This document shows positions 52,275 through 62,645 of a stretch of 64,000 bases of DNA, piece by piece. The notes under the pieces were generated by a model, which was not told where the DNA came from, searched no databases, and saw nothing but the letters and a program-made list of their open reading frames with translations. A program made the position numbers and the translations under genes. Origin of the DNA: Streptococcus mitis. GTDB lineage: Bacteria; Bacillota; Bacilli; Lactobacillales; Streptococcaceae. The DNA lies in assembly GCF_000722705.1 (NCBI RefSeq), contig NZ_JPFW01000007.1:1-64000 (forward strand). Direction: 5' to 3'. Each line of letters opens with the position of its first letter. Position 1 is the stretch's first letter.

Positions 52275-53426
52275 ATGAAACAATTTTTAGAACGGGCCAG
52301 TATTTTGGCTCTCTCCCTCGTTTTGATTACCTCCTTTTCCATCTCGAGTGCCCTACCAGCCATGTTTGACTATTATCAAGGCTATCCTAAGGAACAAATT
52401 GAACTTTTGGCGAGCTTGCCATCCTTTGGAATCATGATTATGTTATTACTAAATGGTTTCTTAGAAAAAATATTTCCTGAGCGCTTACAGATTAGTTTGG
52501 GCTTGTTGATTTTATCCCTGAGCGGGACGGCTCCCTTCTGGTATCAAGCCTATCCTTTTGTATTTGGAACACGGATTCTCTTTGGTTTGGGTGTTGGGAT
52601 GATCAATGCCAAGGCCATTTCCATTATCAGTGAACGTTATCAAGGGAAAACGCGAATTCAGATGTTAGGGCTACGTGGCTCTGCAGAGGTCGTTGGAGCT
52701 TCTCTCATTACCTTGGCCGTCGGTCAGTTGTTGGCCTTTGGTTGGACAGCTACTTTCTTAGCCTATAGTGCTGGATTTTTGGTGCTGACTCTTTATCTAC
52801 TCTTTGTCCCTTATGGAAAATCAAAGAAAGAAGTCAAGAAAAAAGCGAAGGATGCAAGTCGTTTAAGTCGAGAAATGAAAGGCTTGATTTTTACCCTAGC
52901 TATTGAAGCGGCAGTTGTAGTTTGTACCAATACGGCTATTACTATTCGTATTCCAAGTTTGATGGTGGAAAGAGGGCTTGGGGATGCCCAGTTATCTAGT
53001 TTTGTCCTTAGTGTTATGCAGTTGATCGGGATTGTGGCTGGTGTGAGTTTTTCTTTCTTGATTTCGATTTTTAAGGAAAAATTGCTCCTCTGGTCGGGTA
53101 TTACCTTTGGCTTAGGTCAAATTGTGATTGCCCTGTCTCCGTCCTTGTGGGTGGTGGTGGCAGGAATCGTTCTGGCTGGCTTTGCCTACAGTGTAGCCTT
53201 GACGACGGTCTTTCAACTTGTCTCTGAAAGAATTCCAGCTAAACTCCTCAATCAAGCAACTTCATTTGCAGTTTTAGGCTGTAGTTTCGGAGCCTTTACG
53301 ACTCCATTCGTTCTAGCTACGATTGGGTTACTAACTCACAATGGAATGTTGGTCTTCACCATTTTAGGATCATGGTTGATTGTAACCTCTATCTTTGTCA
53401 TGTACCTACTTCAAAGGAGAGCTTAG
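52275..53426 (+). CDS. MFS transporter, CynX/NarK-type
   Basis: This 383-residue MFS protein has twelve predicted segments. The central loop (about 178-200) is rich in lysine. [20 protein letters not shown] and the symmetric [20 protein letters not shown] lie in equivalent positions of the two halves. It resembles CynX-like permeases, whose substrates are mostly undefined. It has an AAAGAG ribosome-binding site and its own transcription unit. Confidence 0.83.
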   Translation: MKQFLERASILALSLVLITSFSISSALPAMFDYYQGYPKEQIELLASLPSFGIMIMLLLNGFLEKIFPERLQISLGLLILSLSGTAPFWYQAYPFVFGTRILFGLGVGMINAKAISIISERYQGKTRIQMLGLRGSAEVVGASLITLAVGQLLAFGWTATFLAYSAGFLVLTLYLLFVPYGKSKKEVKKKAKDASRLSREMKGLIFTLAIEAAVVVCTNTAITIRIPSLMVERGLGDAQLSSFVLSVMQLIGIVAGVSFSFLISIFKEKLLLWSGITFGLGQIVIALSPSLWVVVAGIVLAGFAYSVALTTVFQLVSERIPAKLLNQATSFAVLGCSFGAFTTPFVLATIGLLTHNGMLVFTILGSWLIVTSIFVMYLLQRRA

Positions 53427-53524
53427 GATTGATTCCTAAGTTTTTCTTTTTGGAAACATTGTACCCGGACAGTTTTGGGTTTTATAGCTTGTTACTGGAT
53501 TATTTTCTTGGTAAAATAGAAATT

Positions 53525-54274
53525 ATGACAAGATATAAAGCAACTATTTCCTATGATGGTTATGCCTTTGCTGGTTTTCAGCGCCAGCCTCATGCGCGCA
53601 GCGTTCAGGAAGAAATTGAAAAAACCTTGACTAGATTGAATAAGGGCCAAGCAATCACTGTTCACGGTGCTGGTAGGACTGATAGTGGGGTTCATGCTTT
53701 GGGACAGGTGATTCATTTTGACCTCCCCTATCAAATGGATGAGGAAAAACTTCGCTTTGCTCTGGATACCCAGTCTCCTGAAGATATTGATGTGATTTCA
53801 ATTGAGCTTGTGGCGGATGATTTTCATTGTCGTTATGCCAAGCACAGCAAGACCTATGAGTTTATCGTGGATAGAGGCCGTCCTAAAAATCCGATGCGCC
53901 GTCACTATGCTACTCACTTTCCTTATTCGCTTGACGTGGAACGGATGCAGATGGCAATCAAAAAGCTTGAGGGAACCCATGATTTTACAGGTTTTACAGC
54001 CTCTGGAACCAGTGTGGAGGATAAGGTTCGTACCATTACAGAAGCTAGTCTCAGGGTTGATGAGACAGGACAATTTTTGACCTTCACCTTTTCAGGAAAT
54101 GGTTTCTTGTATAAACAGATCCGCAATATGGTGGGGACGCTGCTCAAAATCGGAAATAATCGTATGCCAGTAGGGCAGATTGACTTGATTTTGGAGAAGA
54201 AGGACAGGCAACTAGCGGGTCCAACAGCAGCACCTAATGGCTTGTATTTAAAGGAGATTCGTTATGAAGAATAA
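53525..54274 (+). CDS. truA: tRNA pseudouridine(38-40) synthase
   Basis: This 249-residue TruA starts [20 protein letters not shown] and has the catalytic aspartate in [14 protein letters not shown] (about residue 53). The structural [11 protein letters not shown] motif follows near the end. It modifies U38-U40 of tRNAs. The ATG at 53525 is chosen because 51 extra upstream codons overlap the MFS gene and lack similarity. It overlaps the kinase gene by 11 bases, forming a truA-kinase-ECF operon. Confidence 0.95.
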   Translation: MTRYKATISYDGYAFAGFQRQPHARSVQEEIEKTLTRLNKGQAITVHGAGRTDSGVHALGQVIHFDLPYQMDEEKLRFALDTQSPEDIDVISIELVADDFHCRYAKHSKTYEFIVDRGRPKNPMRRHYATHFPYSLDVERMQMAIKKLEGTHDFTGFTASGTSVEDKVRTITEASLRVDETGQFLTFTFSGNGFLYKQIRNMVGTLLKIGNNRMPVGQIDLILEKKDRQLAGPTAAPNGLYLKEIRYEE

Positions 54275-55037
54275 TCGTATTTTAGCACTTTCTGGAAATG
54301 ATATTTTTAGTGGCGGTGGATTATCGGCTGATTTAGCCACTTATACTTTGAACGGCTTGCATGGCTTTGTAGCAGTGACTTGTTTGACAGCCTTGACAGA
54401 GAAGGGCTTTGAAGTCTTTCCAACTGACGATGCCATTTTTCAACATGAATTAGATAGCTTGCGTGATGTGAAATTTGCAGGGATTAAGATTGGTCTTCTT
54501 CCTACTGTTAGTGTGGCTGAGAAGGCATTGGATTTTATTAAGCAACGCCCAGGAGTGCCTGTGGTTCTGGATCCTGTCTTGGTCTGCAAGGAAACGCACG
54601 ACGTGGCTGTCAGTGAACTCTGCCAAGAGTTGATTCGCTTTTTCCCTCATGTCAGTGTGATTACGCCTAATCTCCCAGAAGCAGAATTATTGGCTGGTCA
54701 AGAGATCAAAACCTTGGAAGACATGAAAACTGCAGCGCAGAAATTGCATGACTTAGGCGCGCCAGCAGTCATTATCAAGGGAGGCAATCGCCTTAGTCAG
54801 GACAAGGCTGTAGATGTCTTTTATGACGGACAAACCGTTACAGTCCTAGAAAATCCCGTTATCCAAGGCCAAAATGCTGGTGCAGGTTGTACCTTTGCCT
54901 CTAGCATTGCCAGTCACTTGGTTAAAGGTGATGAACTTTTACCAGCAGTAGAAAGCTCTAAGGCTTTCGTTTACCGTGCCATTGCACAAGCAGATCAGTA
55001 TGGAGTAAGACAATATGAAGCAAACCAAAACAACTAA
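54264..55037 (+). CDS. Pyridoxine/hydroxymethylpyrimidine kinase (ThiD/PdxK type)
   Basis: This 257-residue ribokinase-fold enzyme has the N-terminal substrate motif [37 protein letters not shown] and the anion-hole motif [12 protein letters not shown] with its catalytic region. Family members phosphorylate pyridoxine or HMP. It overlaps the ECF transporter gene downstream, so import and phosphorylation trapping are coupled. With no thiamine genes nearby, I favour a vitamin B6 role. Confidence 0.88.
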   Translation: MKNNRILALSGNDIFSGGGLSADLATYTLNGLHGFVAVTCLTALTEKGFEVFPTDDAIFQHELDSLRDVKFAGIKIGLLPTVSVAEKALDFIKQRPGVPVVLDPVLVCKETHDVAVSELCQELIRFFPHVSVITPNLPEAELLAGQEIKTLEDMKTAAQKLHDLGAPAVIIKGGNRLSQDKAVDVFYDGQTVTVLENPVIQGQNAGAGCTFASSIASHLVKGDELLPAVESSKAFVYRAIAQADQYGVRQYEANQNN

Positions 55038-55476
55038 AATCGCCCTTGTATCCTTCTTAACCGCCCTTTCTGTGGTTCTAGGTTATTTCCTAAAAATTCC
55101 AACACCAACAGGCATTTTAACTCTTTTAGATGCTGGTGTCTTCTTTGCGGCCTTCTACTTTGGTAGTCGTGAAGGGGCTGTAGTCGGAGGACTAGCAGGT
55201 TTCTTGATTGACCTCTTATCAGGCTACCCTCAATGGATGTTCTTTAGCTTGGTCAACCATGGCTTGCAGGGATTTTTTGCAGGATTTAAAGGAAAAACTC
55301 AGTGGTTAGGCCTTATTTTGGCAACTATTGCCATGGTAGGGGGCTATGCCTTGGGTTCTACTTTGATGAATGGCTGGGCAGCAGCTCTACCAGAAATCCT
55401 ACCAAATTTTATGCAAAATATTGTAGGGATGATTGTAGGATTTATTCTTAGTCAAAGTATTAAAAAGATTAAGTAA
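55015..55476 (+). CDS. ECF transporter S component (PdxU2-like vitamin B6 precursor uptake)
   Basis: This 153-residue protein has six hydrophobic segments and the short N-terminal ALVSFLTALSVVLGYFLK helix with the alanine-rich contact typical of S components. It needs the shared EcfAA'T module encoded elsewhere. It overlaps the kinase gene by 23 bases. The substrate is inferred from the kinase: pyridoxine or hydroxymethylpyrimidine. Confidence 0.83.
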   Translation: MKQTKTTKIALVSFLTALSVVLGYFLKIPTPTGILTLLDAGVFFAAFYFGSREGAVVGGLAGFLIDLLSGYPQWMFFSLVNHGLQGFFAGFKGKTQWLGLILATIAMVGGYALGSTLMNGWAAALPEILPNFMQNIVGMIVGFILSQSIKKIK

Positions 55477-55506
55477 AGATGCTGAGTCAAAAGTCTTAAA
55501 AATCAG

Positions 55507-55560
55507 AAAAAACGCATAGTATCAGGTGTTGATATAAAACCCTTGATATTATGCGTTTTA
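55507..55560 (+). terminator. Terminator of the AAAACGCATA hairpin type
   Basis: AAAACGCATAGTATCA pairs with TGATATTATGCGTTTT with a 19-base loop. It is the same module as at 12532-12578. Confidence 0.8.
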
Positions 55561-55575
55561 TTGTGGGAAGATTTT

Positions 55576-55726
55576 ATACTCTTCGAAAATCTCTTCAAAC
55601 CGCGTCAACGTCGCCTTGCTGTAGATATGGTTACTGATTTCATCAGTCTTATCTACAATCTCAAAACAGTGTTTTGAGCAACCTGCAGCTAGTTTCCTAG
55701 TTTGCTCTTTGATTTTCATTGAGTAT
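55576..55726 (+). repeat. BOX element, boxA-boxB-boxC
   Basis: It begins ATACTCTTCGAAAATCTC and has the A module through CGTCAACGTCGCCTTGCTGTA. The boxB hairpin follows (ACTGATTTCATCAGT, then CTCAAAACAGTGTTTTGAG) and boxC ends TTTTCATTGAGTAT. Full length is 151 bp. Confidence 0.94.
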
Positions 55727-55736
55727 TAGATGAATA

Positions 55737-56819
55737 TTAATCAAAATAAAGCAAGTCTTTGCTGGTGCTTGTAAAGAGGTCAAAGCTATTCTTGGTAACA
55801 ACACCGCAGTCTTCGATACGGACACCGACTTTACCAGGGATATAGATACCTGGTTCAACAGAGAAGCACATGCCTTCTTCGATGACCAAGTCGTTTCCTT
55901 CCATGATAGATGGGAATTCGTGGACATCCATACCGATACCATGACCGAGACGGTGGTTGAAGTATTCGCCGTAACCAGCTTTTTCGATGACTTCACGGGC
56001 AGCGCGGTCCACTTCATGGGCAGTCACACCTGGCTTGATAAAGTCAAGAGCAGCTTGTTGGGCTTCAAGAGTCAAGTTGTAAATGTCTTTCTTGAATTGG
56101 TCAGGTTTGCCGACAGCGACTGTACGAGTCATGTCTGATGCATAACCGTTGACTAGAACACCAAGGTCAAAGAGGAGAAGAGCATCATTTTCAACCTTAT
56201 TCGCTGCTGGAATGCCGTGTGGATTTGCAGCATTATCGCCAGTCAAGACCATGGTATCAAAGCTCATTTCATAGCCTTCACGTTTCATAGCAAAGTCGAT
56301 TTGGGCGATGATATCTGTCTCTGTCTTATCAAGAGAAATATTGTCAAAACCAACATTGACAGCCTTGTCCGCATAGAGACCTGCAACCATCATTTTTTGC
56401 ACTTCATCAGCTGATTTGATGAGGCGCATACGTTGGATACGAGGAGTGAGGTTTTCAAACTCAGCAGTTTCAAAGACAGTTTTCAAGCCATGGTATTTGG
56501 TCAAGATGAGATTGTCAAACTCAACAGCAACGCGTTTGAAGTCAAGCTGTGGAAGAGCATGTTTCATTTTTTGCCATGGATTTTCAGAATCCACATAGCC
56601 TACAACTTGGAAAGAGACAGTGCTGCTTGCACGTTCTACTTCAAGGGCTGGGACAAAGAGGAGGGGTTCCTGATCCGTTAGGACAAAAAGGAACATTTGG
56701 CGTTCATGGGGGTCACTGTAAAAGCCAGTGAGGTAATTGATTGTGACGGGGTCAGATACGACAGCGACGTCTAGTTTTTCTGATTCAAGATATGTTACGA
56801 TTTGTTGTAATTTAGACAT
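55737..56819 (-). CDS. pepQ: Xaa-Pro dipeptidase (M24B metallopeptidase)
   Basis: This 360-residue protein has an N-terminal creatinase-like domain (1-130) and a pita-bread catalytic domain. The metal ligands are in LLFDLGVLVNGYASDMTRT (two Asp), HRLGHGIGMDVHE (His), SVEPGIYIPG (Glu) and GVRIEDCG (Glu). It splits X-Pro dipeptides in the cytoplasm. It is monocistronic. Confidence 0.93.
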   Translation of the reverse strand: MSKLQQIVTYLESEKLDVAVVSDPVTINYLTGFYSDPHERQMFLFVLTDQEPLLFVPALEVERASSTVSFQVVGYVDSENPWQKMKHALPQLDFKRVAVEFDNLILTKYHGLKTVFETAEFENLTPRIQRMRLIKSADEVQKMMVAGLYADKAVNVGFDNISLDKTETDIIAQIDFAMKREGYEMSFDTMVLTGDNAANPHGIPAANKVENDALLLFDLGVLVNGYASDMTRTVAVGKPDQFKKDIYNLTLEAQQAALDFIKPGVTAHEVDRAAREVIEKAGYGEYFNHRLGHGIGMDVHEFPSIMEGNDLVIEEGMCFSVEPGIYIPGKVGVRIEDCGVVTKNSFDLFTSTSKDLLYFD

Positions 56820-56895
56820 ATGCTACCTTCTTTCTACCCCTCTATTTTGGCAAAAAAAGAGAGAAAATGCAAGGGAGAAGGGTAAAAGAAAAGAC

Positions 56896-56928
56896 AAAAA
56901 AACTCCGACAAGATAGCGGAGTTTTTTG
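56896..56928 (-). terminator. Terminator of the murT-gatD unit
   Basis: AAAAAACTCCG pairs with CGGAGTTTTTT across a short loop, 20 bases beyond the gatD stop codon on the minus strand. Confidence 0.88.
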
Positions 56929-56945
56929 ATAGAGTTTTACTTGGT

Positions 56946-57728
56946 TTAAGAAAAGTCAGCCTTGCTTTTCACGTCGCTGTATTCTTCAGCGATTTCTTGA
57001 CTGAGAATGTCCTCATAGGCAGGGAGTTGGATGTCCTGACCATATTTCTTCTTGAGAGCAGTAGTGACTAGGCGATAGGCCAGATTGGCATTACGAGAGA
57101 GGATAGGTCCGTGGAAGTAGGAACCAAAGACATTTTTGTAATGAACCCCTTCGCCGACCTTTTCTTCGTTGTTTCCATTTCCATAAACTACCTGTCCCAG
57201 TGGTTTTTGGTCATCAGAAAGGAAGGTACGGCCTTGATGATTTTCAAAACCATAGTAGGTTTCATTGAAATCTTCATTGTGAATCTTGATGTCCCCGATA
57301 AAACGATTATTGGTTTGGTTGAGGGTGTAGTGGCCCATGACCCCTAGCCCTTCGATACGTTTACCTGAAGCTTCAACATAATATTGGCCCAATAGTTGGA
57401 AACCACCACAGATGGCTAGAACTACACCGTCATTTTGGATGTAGTTGTCAATGCTCTCTTTTTTAGCAGGTAGGTCGTCTGCAATAATACTTTGTTCAAA
57501 GTCTTGACCGCCACCGAAAAAGGCGATATCATAGTGGTTTTCATCAAAGTCATCATGCAGTGAAACGATGTCAACCGTCACATGGGCTCCCAGTTTTTCA
57601 GCCACATACTTGAGCATGAGGATGTTTCCATTGTCCCCGTAGGTATTCATAAGATTTCCGTAGAGGTGGGCAATGTTGAGCTGATAGGGGTAATTGCCAG
57701 CTTTTGAGGAAAGTGAAGTATAAACCAT
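56946..57728 (-). CDS. gatD: Lipid II isoglutaminyl synthase, glutaminase subunit GatD
   Basis: This 260-residue CobB/CobQ-like glutamine amidotransferase has the nucleophile cysteine in [11 protein letters not shown] (about residue 105). The conserved histidine lies in [11 protein letters not shown] (about 210). It supplies ammonia to MurT for amidation of the D-Glu of lipid II to D-iGln, a step needed for efficient cross-linking in pneumococcus. The start overlaps the murT stop by one base (TAATG), so the subunits are translated together. Confidence 0.93.
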   Translation of the reverse strand: MVYTSLSSKAGNYPYQLNIAHLYGNLMNTYGDNGNILMLKYVAEKLGAHVTVDIVSLHDDFDENHYDIAFFGGGQDFEQSIIADDLPAKKESIDNYIQNDGVVLAICGGFQLLGQYYVEASGKRIEGLGVMGHYTLNQTNNRFIGDIKIHNEDFNETYYGFENHQGRTFLSDDQKPLGQVVYGNGNNEEKVGEGVHYKNVFGSYFHGPILSRNANLAYRLVTTALKKKYGQDIQLPAYEDILSQEIAEEYSDVKSKADFS

Positions 57729-59071
57729 TAGTTCATCTCCTTTCTAACAATCTGACGACTAGCCAGCAGTTCGCGGAATTCAAGCATAGCAGTATAGGTA
57801 GCCAAGATGTAGGCATGCTTGCAGTCTTGCTTCTCAATGATTTTGAGAACTTGTTCCAGATTACTTGTTTCAGTGATTTTTTCAGCTGGATATCCTGTTA
57901 CTCGAAGGCGGCGTGCGATTTCAGAATGGCGAACACCGCCAGCGTTGATTTCAGGAATGTCCATGTCAGTGATTTGTTCAAAGTCCGCATCCCAGATCCA
58001 GCTGGTATCGATACCGTCTGCATAGTTGGCATTAAGGAGAACAGATAGGCTAAATGGGTAAGGTGCTAGTTTAATCATCTCGATAGCTTGGGTAGCACCG
58101 ACTGGATTTTTAATCAAGACAAGGGTACATTCTTTATCACCGATATGGAAGGTTTCCTGACGTCCAAAGACAGCACGGCTCTTGTCAAATCCTTGCTTGA
58201 TGAGTTGTGAATCTGCACCGAGGAAACGAGCAATAGCAACAGCAGCTAGGGCGTTGTAGATATTATAGAGACCACCGATTTGGATACCGTATTCTTGGCC
58301 GTCGATGACAAAGCGAGAACGATTGTTGGTCAACTCAACCAATTCTGTCAAGCGATAGTCTAATTCAGGACGTTTACATTCGCAACCTTCACAGATATAG
58401 GCACCCAAGTTTGCATAGGTATTATGCTCATATTTGAGGATGCTTTGACAGTCAGGGCAGAGGATTCCTTCGGTATTATAGTGAGCCAACTGGGCTGGAC
58501 CTTTCTCCAAGTCAAAACCAAAATACTCTACAGGATTTGGAATAGCTGGCTTGTAGAAAAGCGGACTGTCACCATTGAGGAGAACAGTAGCCGTAGGTAC
58601 CTTACGAATAGCATCCAAAATCATCTTATAAGTTGTGTAAATCTCACCATAGCGGTCCATCTGGTCACGGAAGATATTGGTGATAACAAATAAGCTTGGT
58701 TGGATATAGTCACAGATACGAGAAAGACTGGCTTCGTCGATTTCGAGGACGGCAATATTTTTCCCAGTTTTAGAAGATTTGGCTGTTAGGAAGGTTGTTG
58801 CAATCCCTGTAATCATGTTGGCACCGCTTGGATTGGTCAGAACTTGACCATAGACCTCTTTTAAAATACCGACAGTCAGGGCAGTTGTCAAGGTTTTTCC
58901 ATTGGTTCCAGTGACCACGACAATCTCGTAGTTCTTAGCAAGGTTTTGTAAAATATCTTTATCAAATTGAAGGGCAAGTTTTCCTGGGAGCGTACTTCCG
59001 CGGCCAAGACGGCTTAAAACGAAGTGGGAAGAACGCCCAGCAAGAAGGCCCAAAGTAGTTTTTAATTTCAT
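57728..59071 (-). CDS. murT: Lipid II isoglutaminyl synthase, Mur ligase-like subunit MurT
   Basis: This 447-residue Mur ligase-type protein has the ATP motif TGTNGKTLT (about residue 57). A four-cysteine zinc ribbon (CPDCQ and CEGCEC, about 205-230) is inserted in the central domain, as in known MurT proteins. The C-terminal DUF1727 domain carries a conserved aspartate around [11 protein letters not shown]. With GatD it amidates lipid II at the inner membrane face. Confidence 0.93.
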   Translation of the reverse strand: MKLKTTLGLLAGRSSHFVLSRLGRGSTLPGKLALQFDKDILQNLAKNYEIVVVTGTNGKTLTTALTVGILKEVYGQVLTNPSGANMITGIATTFLTAKSSKTGKNIAVLEIDEASLSRICDYIQPSLFVITNIFRDQMDRYGEIYTTYKMILDAIRKVPTATVLLNGDSPLFYKPAIPNPVEYFGFDLEKGPAQLAHYNTEGILCPDCQSILKYEHNTYANLGAYICEGCECKRPELDYRLTELVELTNNRSRFVIDGQEYGIQIGGLYNIYNALAAVAIARFLGADSQLIKQGFDKSRAVFGRQETFHIGDKECTLVLIKNPVGATQAIEMIKLAPYPFSLSVLLNANYADGIDTSWIWDADFEQITDMDIPEINAGGVRHSEIARRLRVTGYPAEKITETSNLEQVLKIIEKQDCKHAYILATYTAMLEFRELLASRQIVRKEMN

Positions 59072-59128
59072 GTTTCTATTATATCACAAAAGAGGGAAAA
59101 GACAGATTTGAGATTTCGCAGAAATAAA

Positions 59129-59149
59129 AACAGCCCAAATAGGGCTGTT
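59129..59149 (-). terminator. Terminator of the flavoprotein oxidoreductase gene
   Basis: AACAGCCC and GGGCTGTT pair across five bases. On the minus strand it is followed by TTTTATTTC, just after the stop codon. Confidence 0.82.
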
Positions 59150-59169
59150 AGATAAGATGAAATCTCAAC

Positions 59170-60486
59170 TTAAATCGCAAACAAGTCATTCAAGTTCTCA
59201 GCCAAGGTTGGGTGAGTGAAGATTTGTTTTGTGAAGTAAGTGTAAGGAATCTTGTTGTCCATAGCAACAGTGATGATGTTGATGATTTCTTGAGAACCTT
59301 CTGAGAAGATGCTTGCTCCAAGAATTTCTTTTGTTTCAGTATTGACAACAGCTTTGAAGGCTCCGCGAAGATCTCCATTTACGTGACCACGAGGCATTGC
59401 TGCAACAGGGATTTCTTTCACTGCGTATGGAAGTTTCAAATCAGCCGCTTGGCTTTCAGTCAAACCAACTTGTGAAAGGGCAGGTGTGATGAACATAGTG
59501 TTTGGTACATTGAGACGGTCTTCAAGTGTGTAGCTGCCATCTCCAGCAAGGTAGCTGTAAACAACACGGAAGTCATCAAGTGAAATGTAAGTAAATTGAA
59601 GTCCACCGTTGACATCCCCAACTGCAAAGACACCAGGAACGTTTGTTTGACAATGTTTGTCTACTTTAATAGCACCACGTTCAGTAAGTTCAATATCAGT
59701 ATTTTCCAGTTGAAGTGGTTCTACGTTTGGTTTACGTCCAGTTGCGTAGAGAAGGGCATCGAAACGGTAAGTTTCGTTTTCAGTTACGACAAGGACTTGG
59801 TCACCGTCATTTTTGATTTCAGTAGTACGGATGTTTTGAAGCAATTCAATGCCGTCTTCTTCCATGTATTGTTTAGCAAGTGCTGCAATGGAAGGTTCTG
59901 CACGAGGTAGGAAAGTATCCAAGGCATCTAGGACTGTAACCTTGCTTCCTAGTTTATTGTAAAGGCCAGCAAATTCAAGACCGATATTTCCGCCACCAAG
60001 GACTCCAAGTTTTTCAGGCAATTTGTCCAAGTTTTGGATACCTGTTGAATCAAAGACATTTTTGCTTGTAGCAAGTCCAGGGATAGGCAAGACGTTTGAA
60101 ACAGCACCAGTGTTGATGACGATTGTTTCAGCAGTCAGTTCTTTCTTTTCATCACCAGCTTGGATTTCGATGACTTTGTTTGAAAGGAAGTGAGCTTCCG
60201 CATCAAAGATATCCACGCCTGTACCAGCAACAGTAGCATAGTTTTTACCGTTGAGGCGACTAGTGATCGTGTTTTTAGTAGCAATGACTTCTTCAAAAGA
60301 CAAGTCTTTCTCAGCAGCAACTAGCAAAGTTTTAGTTGGGATACAACCAATGTTGATACAAGTTCCACCGTACATAGCTTTACTACGTTCAACGAGGGCA
60401 ACTTTTTTGCCTGCTGAAGCCAATTTACCAGCTAGTGTTTTACCAGCTTTACCAAATCCGATAACGATTAAATCATAAGTTAACAT
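59170..60486 (-). CDS. Pyridine nucleotide-disulfide oxidoreductase (RclA/mercuric reductase-like)
   Basis: This 438-residue class I flavin disulfide reductase has the FAD motif GFGKAGKTLA and the redox-active pair YGGTCINIGCIPTK (about residues 42-47). The NAD(P) motif GGGNIGLEFAG, GDVNGG and a C-terminal dimerisation domain with FTHPTLAENLNDL follow. It is not adjacent to a lipoate-using complex, so dihydrolipoamide dehydrogenase is unlikely. The sequence type is close to RclA, a cupric reductase linked to hypochlorite resistance in enterobacteria. The substrate is inference. Confidence 0.85.
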   Translation of the reverse strand: MLTYDLIVIGFGKAGKTLAGKLASAGKKVALVERSKAMYGGTCINIGCIPTKTLLVAAEKDLSFEEVIATKNTITSRLNGKNYATVAGTGVDIFDAEAHFLSNKVIEIQAGDEKKELTAETIVINTGAVSNVLPIPGLATSKNVFDSTGIQNLDKLPEKLGVLGGGNIGLEFAGLYNKLGSKVTVLDALDTFLPRAEPSIAALAKQYMEEDGIELLQNIRTTEIKNDGDQVLVVTENETYRFDALLYATGRKPNVEPLQLENTDIELTERGAIKVDKHCQTNVPGVFAVGDVNGGLQFTYISLDDFRVVYSYLAGDGSYTLEDRLNVPNTMFITPALSQVGLTESQAADLKLPYAVKEIPVAAMPRGHVNGDLRGAFKAVVNTETKEILGASIFSEGSQEIINIITVAMDNKIPYTYFTKQIFTHPTLAENLNDLFAI

Positions 60487-60814
60487 TTATCTTCCTCCTA
60501 TTCGATTTTCATTCTAGCACAAGAAAAAAACTTTTGCACAATTCTGCTACGCTTTAAAAAAGTTTATGAAAAAGTGGAAATTTTGCCCTTGTTTTCTTAG
60601 AAAAATCGTTTACATGATTTTATCGACGGATTTAACTATCTTTTGCTCTGGTCTTGTGTTATACTAGATAGGTTGCAAAGAAAACAGTACTTTTCTTTTG
60701 TGGAAAAGAAGCAACACGATTTTGTATCCAGTATATGAAAATACGTCATAAAAAGAAAAGTATAAACTAAGCCCTATAGGGTGGCTTCGCACCACCTTTA
60801 GAAAGAAGAATAAC
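60487..60814 (+). other. Divergent promoter region and long 5' leader of cshA
   Basis: TATACT at 60660-60665 is a likely -10, giving a leader of about 145 bases before the GTG start. The leader is AT-rich and carries a GGTGG/CCACC hairpin (60780-60796) just before the GAAAGAAG ribosome-binding site. Long leaders are common in DEAD-box helicase genes and may allow cold or self regulation. No gene is present. Confidence 0.5.
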
Positions 60815-62389
60815 GTGAAATTTAATGAATTAAACTTGTCTGCTGATTTGCTAGCAGAGATTGAAAAAGCTGGTTTTGTAGAAGCCAGTCCCATCCAAGA
60901 ACAAACCATTCCCTTGGCCCTCGAAGGAAAAGACGTTATCGGTCAAGCTCAGACTGGTACAGGAAAAACTGCAGCCTTTGGCTTGCCAACCCTTGAAAAA
61001 ATCCGTACAGAAGAAGCGACCATCCAAGCCTTGGTTATCGCTCCAACTCGTGAACTCGCTGTCCAAAGTCAAGAGGAACTCTTCCGCTTTGGCCGTAGCA
61101 AGGGAGTCAAAGTTCGCTCAGTTTACGGTGGTTCCAGCATTGAAAAACAAATCAAAGCTCTTAAATCTGGTGCCCATATCGTGGTGGGAACACCTGGTCG
61201 CCTCTTGGACTTGATTAAACGCAAGGCCTTGAAATTACAAGATATTGAAACGCTTATCCTTGACGAAGCGGATGAAATGCTCAATATGGGCTTCCTTGAA
61301 GACATCGAAGCCATTATCTCGCGTGTCCCTGAAAATCGACAAACCTTGCTCTTCTCAGCAACTATGCCAGATGCTATCAAACGTATCGGTGTTCAGTTTA
61401 TGAAAGAGCCTGAGCATGTCAAGATTGCTGCCAAGGAATTGACAACAGAATTAGTTGACCAGTACTATATCCGTGTTAAAGAACAAGAAAAATTTGATAC
61501 CATGACCCGTCTCATGGATGTGGAGCAACCAGAACTTGCTATCGTATTTGGTCGTACAAAACGCCGTGTAGATGAATTGACTCGTGGACTTAAAATCCGT
61601 GGCTTCCGTGCAGAAGGAATTCATGGCGACCTAGACCAAAACAAACGTCTTCGTGTCCTTCGTGACTTCAAAAACGGTAACCTTGATGTTTTGGTTGCAA
61701 CAGACGTGGCAGCACGTGGTTTGGATATTTCAGGTGTGACTCATGTCTACAACTACGATATTCCACAAGATCCTGAAAGTTATGTTCACCGTATCGGTCG
61801 TACAGGTCGTGCTGGTAAGTCAGGTCAATCGATTACCTTTGTTGCTCCAAACGAAATGGGCTACCTTCAAATTATTGAAAACTTGACCAAGAAACGCATG
61901 AAAGGTCTTAAACCTGCAAGTGCTGAAGAAGCCTTCCAAGCTAAAAAACAAGTAGCTCTCAAGAAAATCGAACGTGATTTTGCAGATGAGACAATCCGTG
62001 GCAATTTTGAAAAATTTGGCAAGGATGCTCGTAAACTAGCTGCCGAATTTACTCCAGAAGAATTGGCCATGTATATCTTGAGCCTGACTGTTCAAGATCC
62101 GGATAGCCTTCCAGAAGTGGAAATCGCACGTGAAAAACCACTACCTTTCAAACCATCAGCTAATGGCTTCGGTGGTAAAGCTAAGGGAGGTCGTCGTGGA
62201 GATGACCGTCGTGATAATCGCCGAGGAGACAACCGTCGTGGTGGTCGCCGTGATGATTTCAAGAGAGGCAGTCGTGGAGATAATCGTTTTGATAAGGAAA
62301 AACGTTACCGTAAGGATAATAAAAAACCACGCACTACTTCAAGCGAAAAGAAAACAGGCTTTGTTATTCGTAACAAGGGCGATAAATAA
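60815..62389 (+). CDS. cshA: DEAD-box RNA helicase CshA
   Basis: This 524-residue protein starts at GTG. It has a Q motif (FVEASPIQEQTIP), motif I (AQTGTGKTAAF), PTRELA, motif II (LDEADEML), motif III (FSATMP), VATDVAARGLD and HRIGRTGRAG. A helical dimerisation/CshA region and a basic Arg/Gly/Asp-rich tail (GDDRRDNRRGDNRRGGRR, about 455-500) follow for RNA binding. It acts in mRNA turnover with the degradosome and in cold adaptation. Confidence 0.95.
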   Translation: MKFNELNLSADLLAEIEKAGFVEASPIQEQTIPLALEGKDVIGQAQTGTGKTAAFGLPTLEKIRTEEATIQALVIAPTRELAVQSQEELFRFGRSKGVKVRSVYGGSSIEKQIKALKSGAHIVVGTPGRLLDLIKRKALKLQDIETLILDEADEMLNMGFLEDIEAIISRVPENRQTLLFSATMPDAIKRIGVQFMKEPEHVKIAAKELTTELVDQYYIRVKEQEKFDTMTRLMDVEQPELAIVFGRTKRRVDELTRGLKIRGFRAEGIHGDLDQNKRLRVLRDFKNGNLDVLVATDVAARGLDISGVTHVYNYDIPQDPESYVHRIGRTGRAGKSGQSITFVAPNEMGYLQIIENLTKKRMKGLKPASAEEAFQAKKQVALKKIERDFADETIRGNFEKFGKDARKLAAEFTPEELAMYILSLTVQDPDSLPEVEIAREKPLPFKPSANGFGGKAKGGRRGDDRRDNRRGDNRRGGRRDDFKRGSRGDNRFDKEKRYRKDNKKPRTTSSEKKTGFVIRNKGDK

Positions 62390-62390
62390 G

Positions 62391-62420
62391 AAAAAGCGGT
62401 TCAAAATGAATCGCTTTTTT
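62391..62420 (+). terminator. Terminator of cshA
   Basis: AAAGCGGTTC pairs with GAATCGCTTT, with one G-T pair, across five bases and is followed by T-run. Confidence 0.82.
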
Positions 62421-62574
62421 ATATAAGGAGACCGAATGGAAAAAGAAAGATAGATAAAATAGCTATATTATCTTCTTGTGATATTATAATACACAAAAAT
62501 AGGAGGATTGTCAATAGAAAAGAAGCAATTTAATTAAAAATATTCTTGTTTTTTCAAATTGCAATTAAATAAGC

Positions 62575-62589
62575 AATTTTCAGATAATA
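62575..62589 (+). promoter_or_regulatory. CodY-box-like site upstream of codY
   Basis: AATTTTCAGATAATA matches the CodY consensus AATTTTCWGAAAATT at 13 of 15 positions. It ends one base before the -35 of the codY promoter, so CodY could repress its own gene when branched-chain amino acids are plentiful. Confidence 0.62.
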
Positions 62590-62590
62590 A

Positions 62591-62619
62591 TTGAAAATTC
62601 AAGCTGTTTATGTTATAAT
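62591..62619 (+). promoter_or_regulatory. codY promoter
   Basis: TTGAAA (62591-62596) and TATAAT (62614-62619) are separated by 17 bases. GAGGTG lies close to the codY ATG at 62646. Confidence 0.8.
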
Positions 62620-62645
62620 GATAGCGATTAAATTCGAGGTGAAAA

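Noticed and set aside
59170-60486. Dihydrolipoamide dehydrogenase (lpd)
   Set aside because: The redox motif is shared by the family, but there are no dehydrogenase-complex genes nearby and no lipoyl domain; RclA/MerA-like is the better description.
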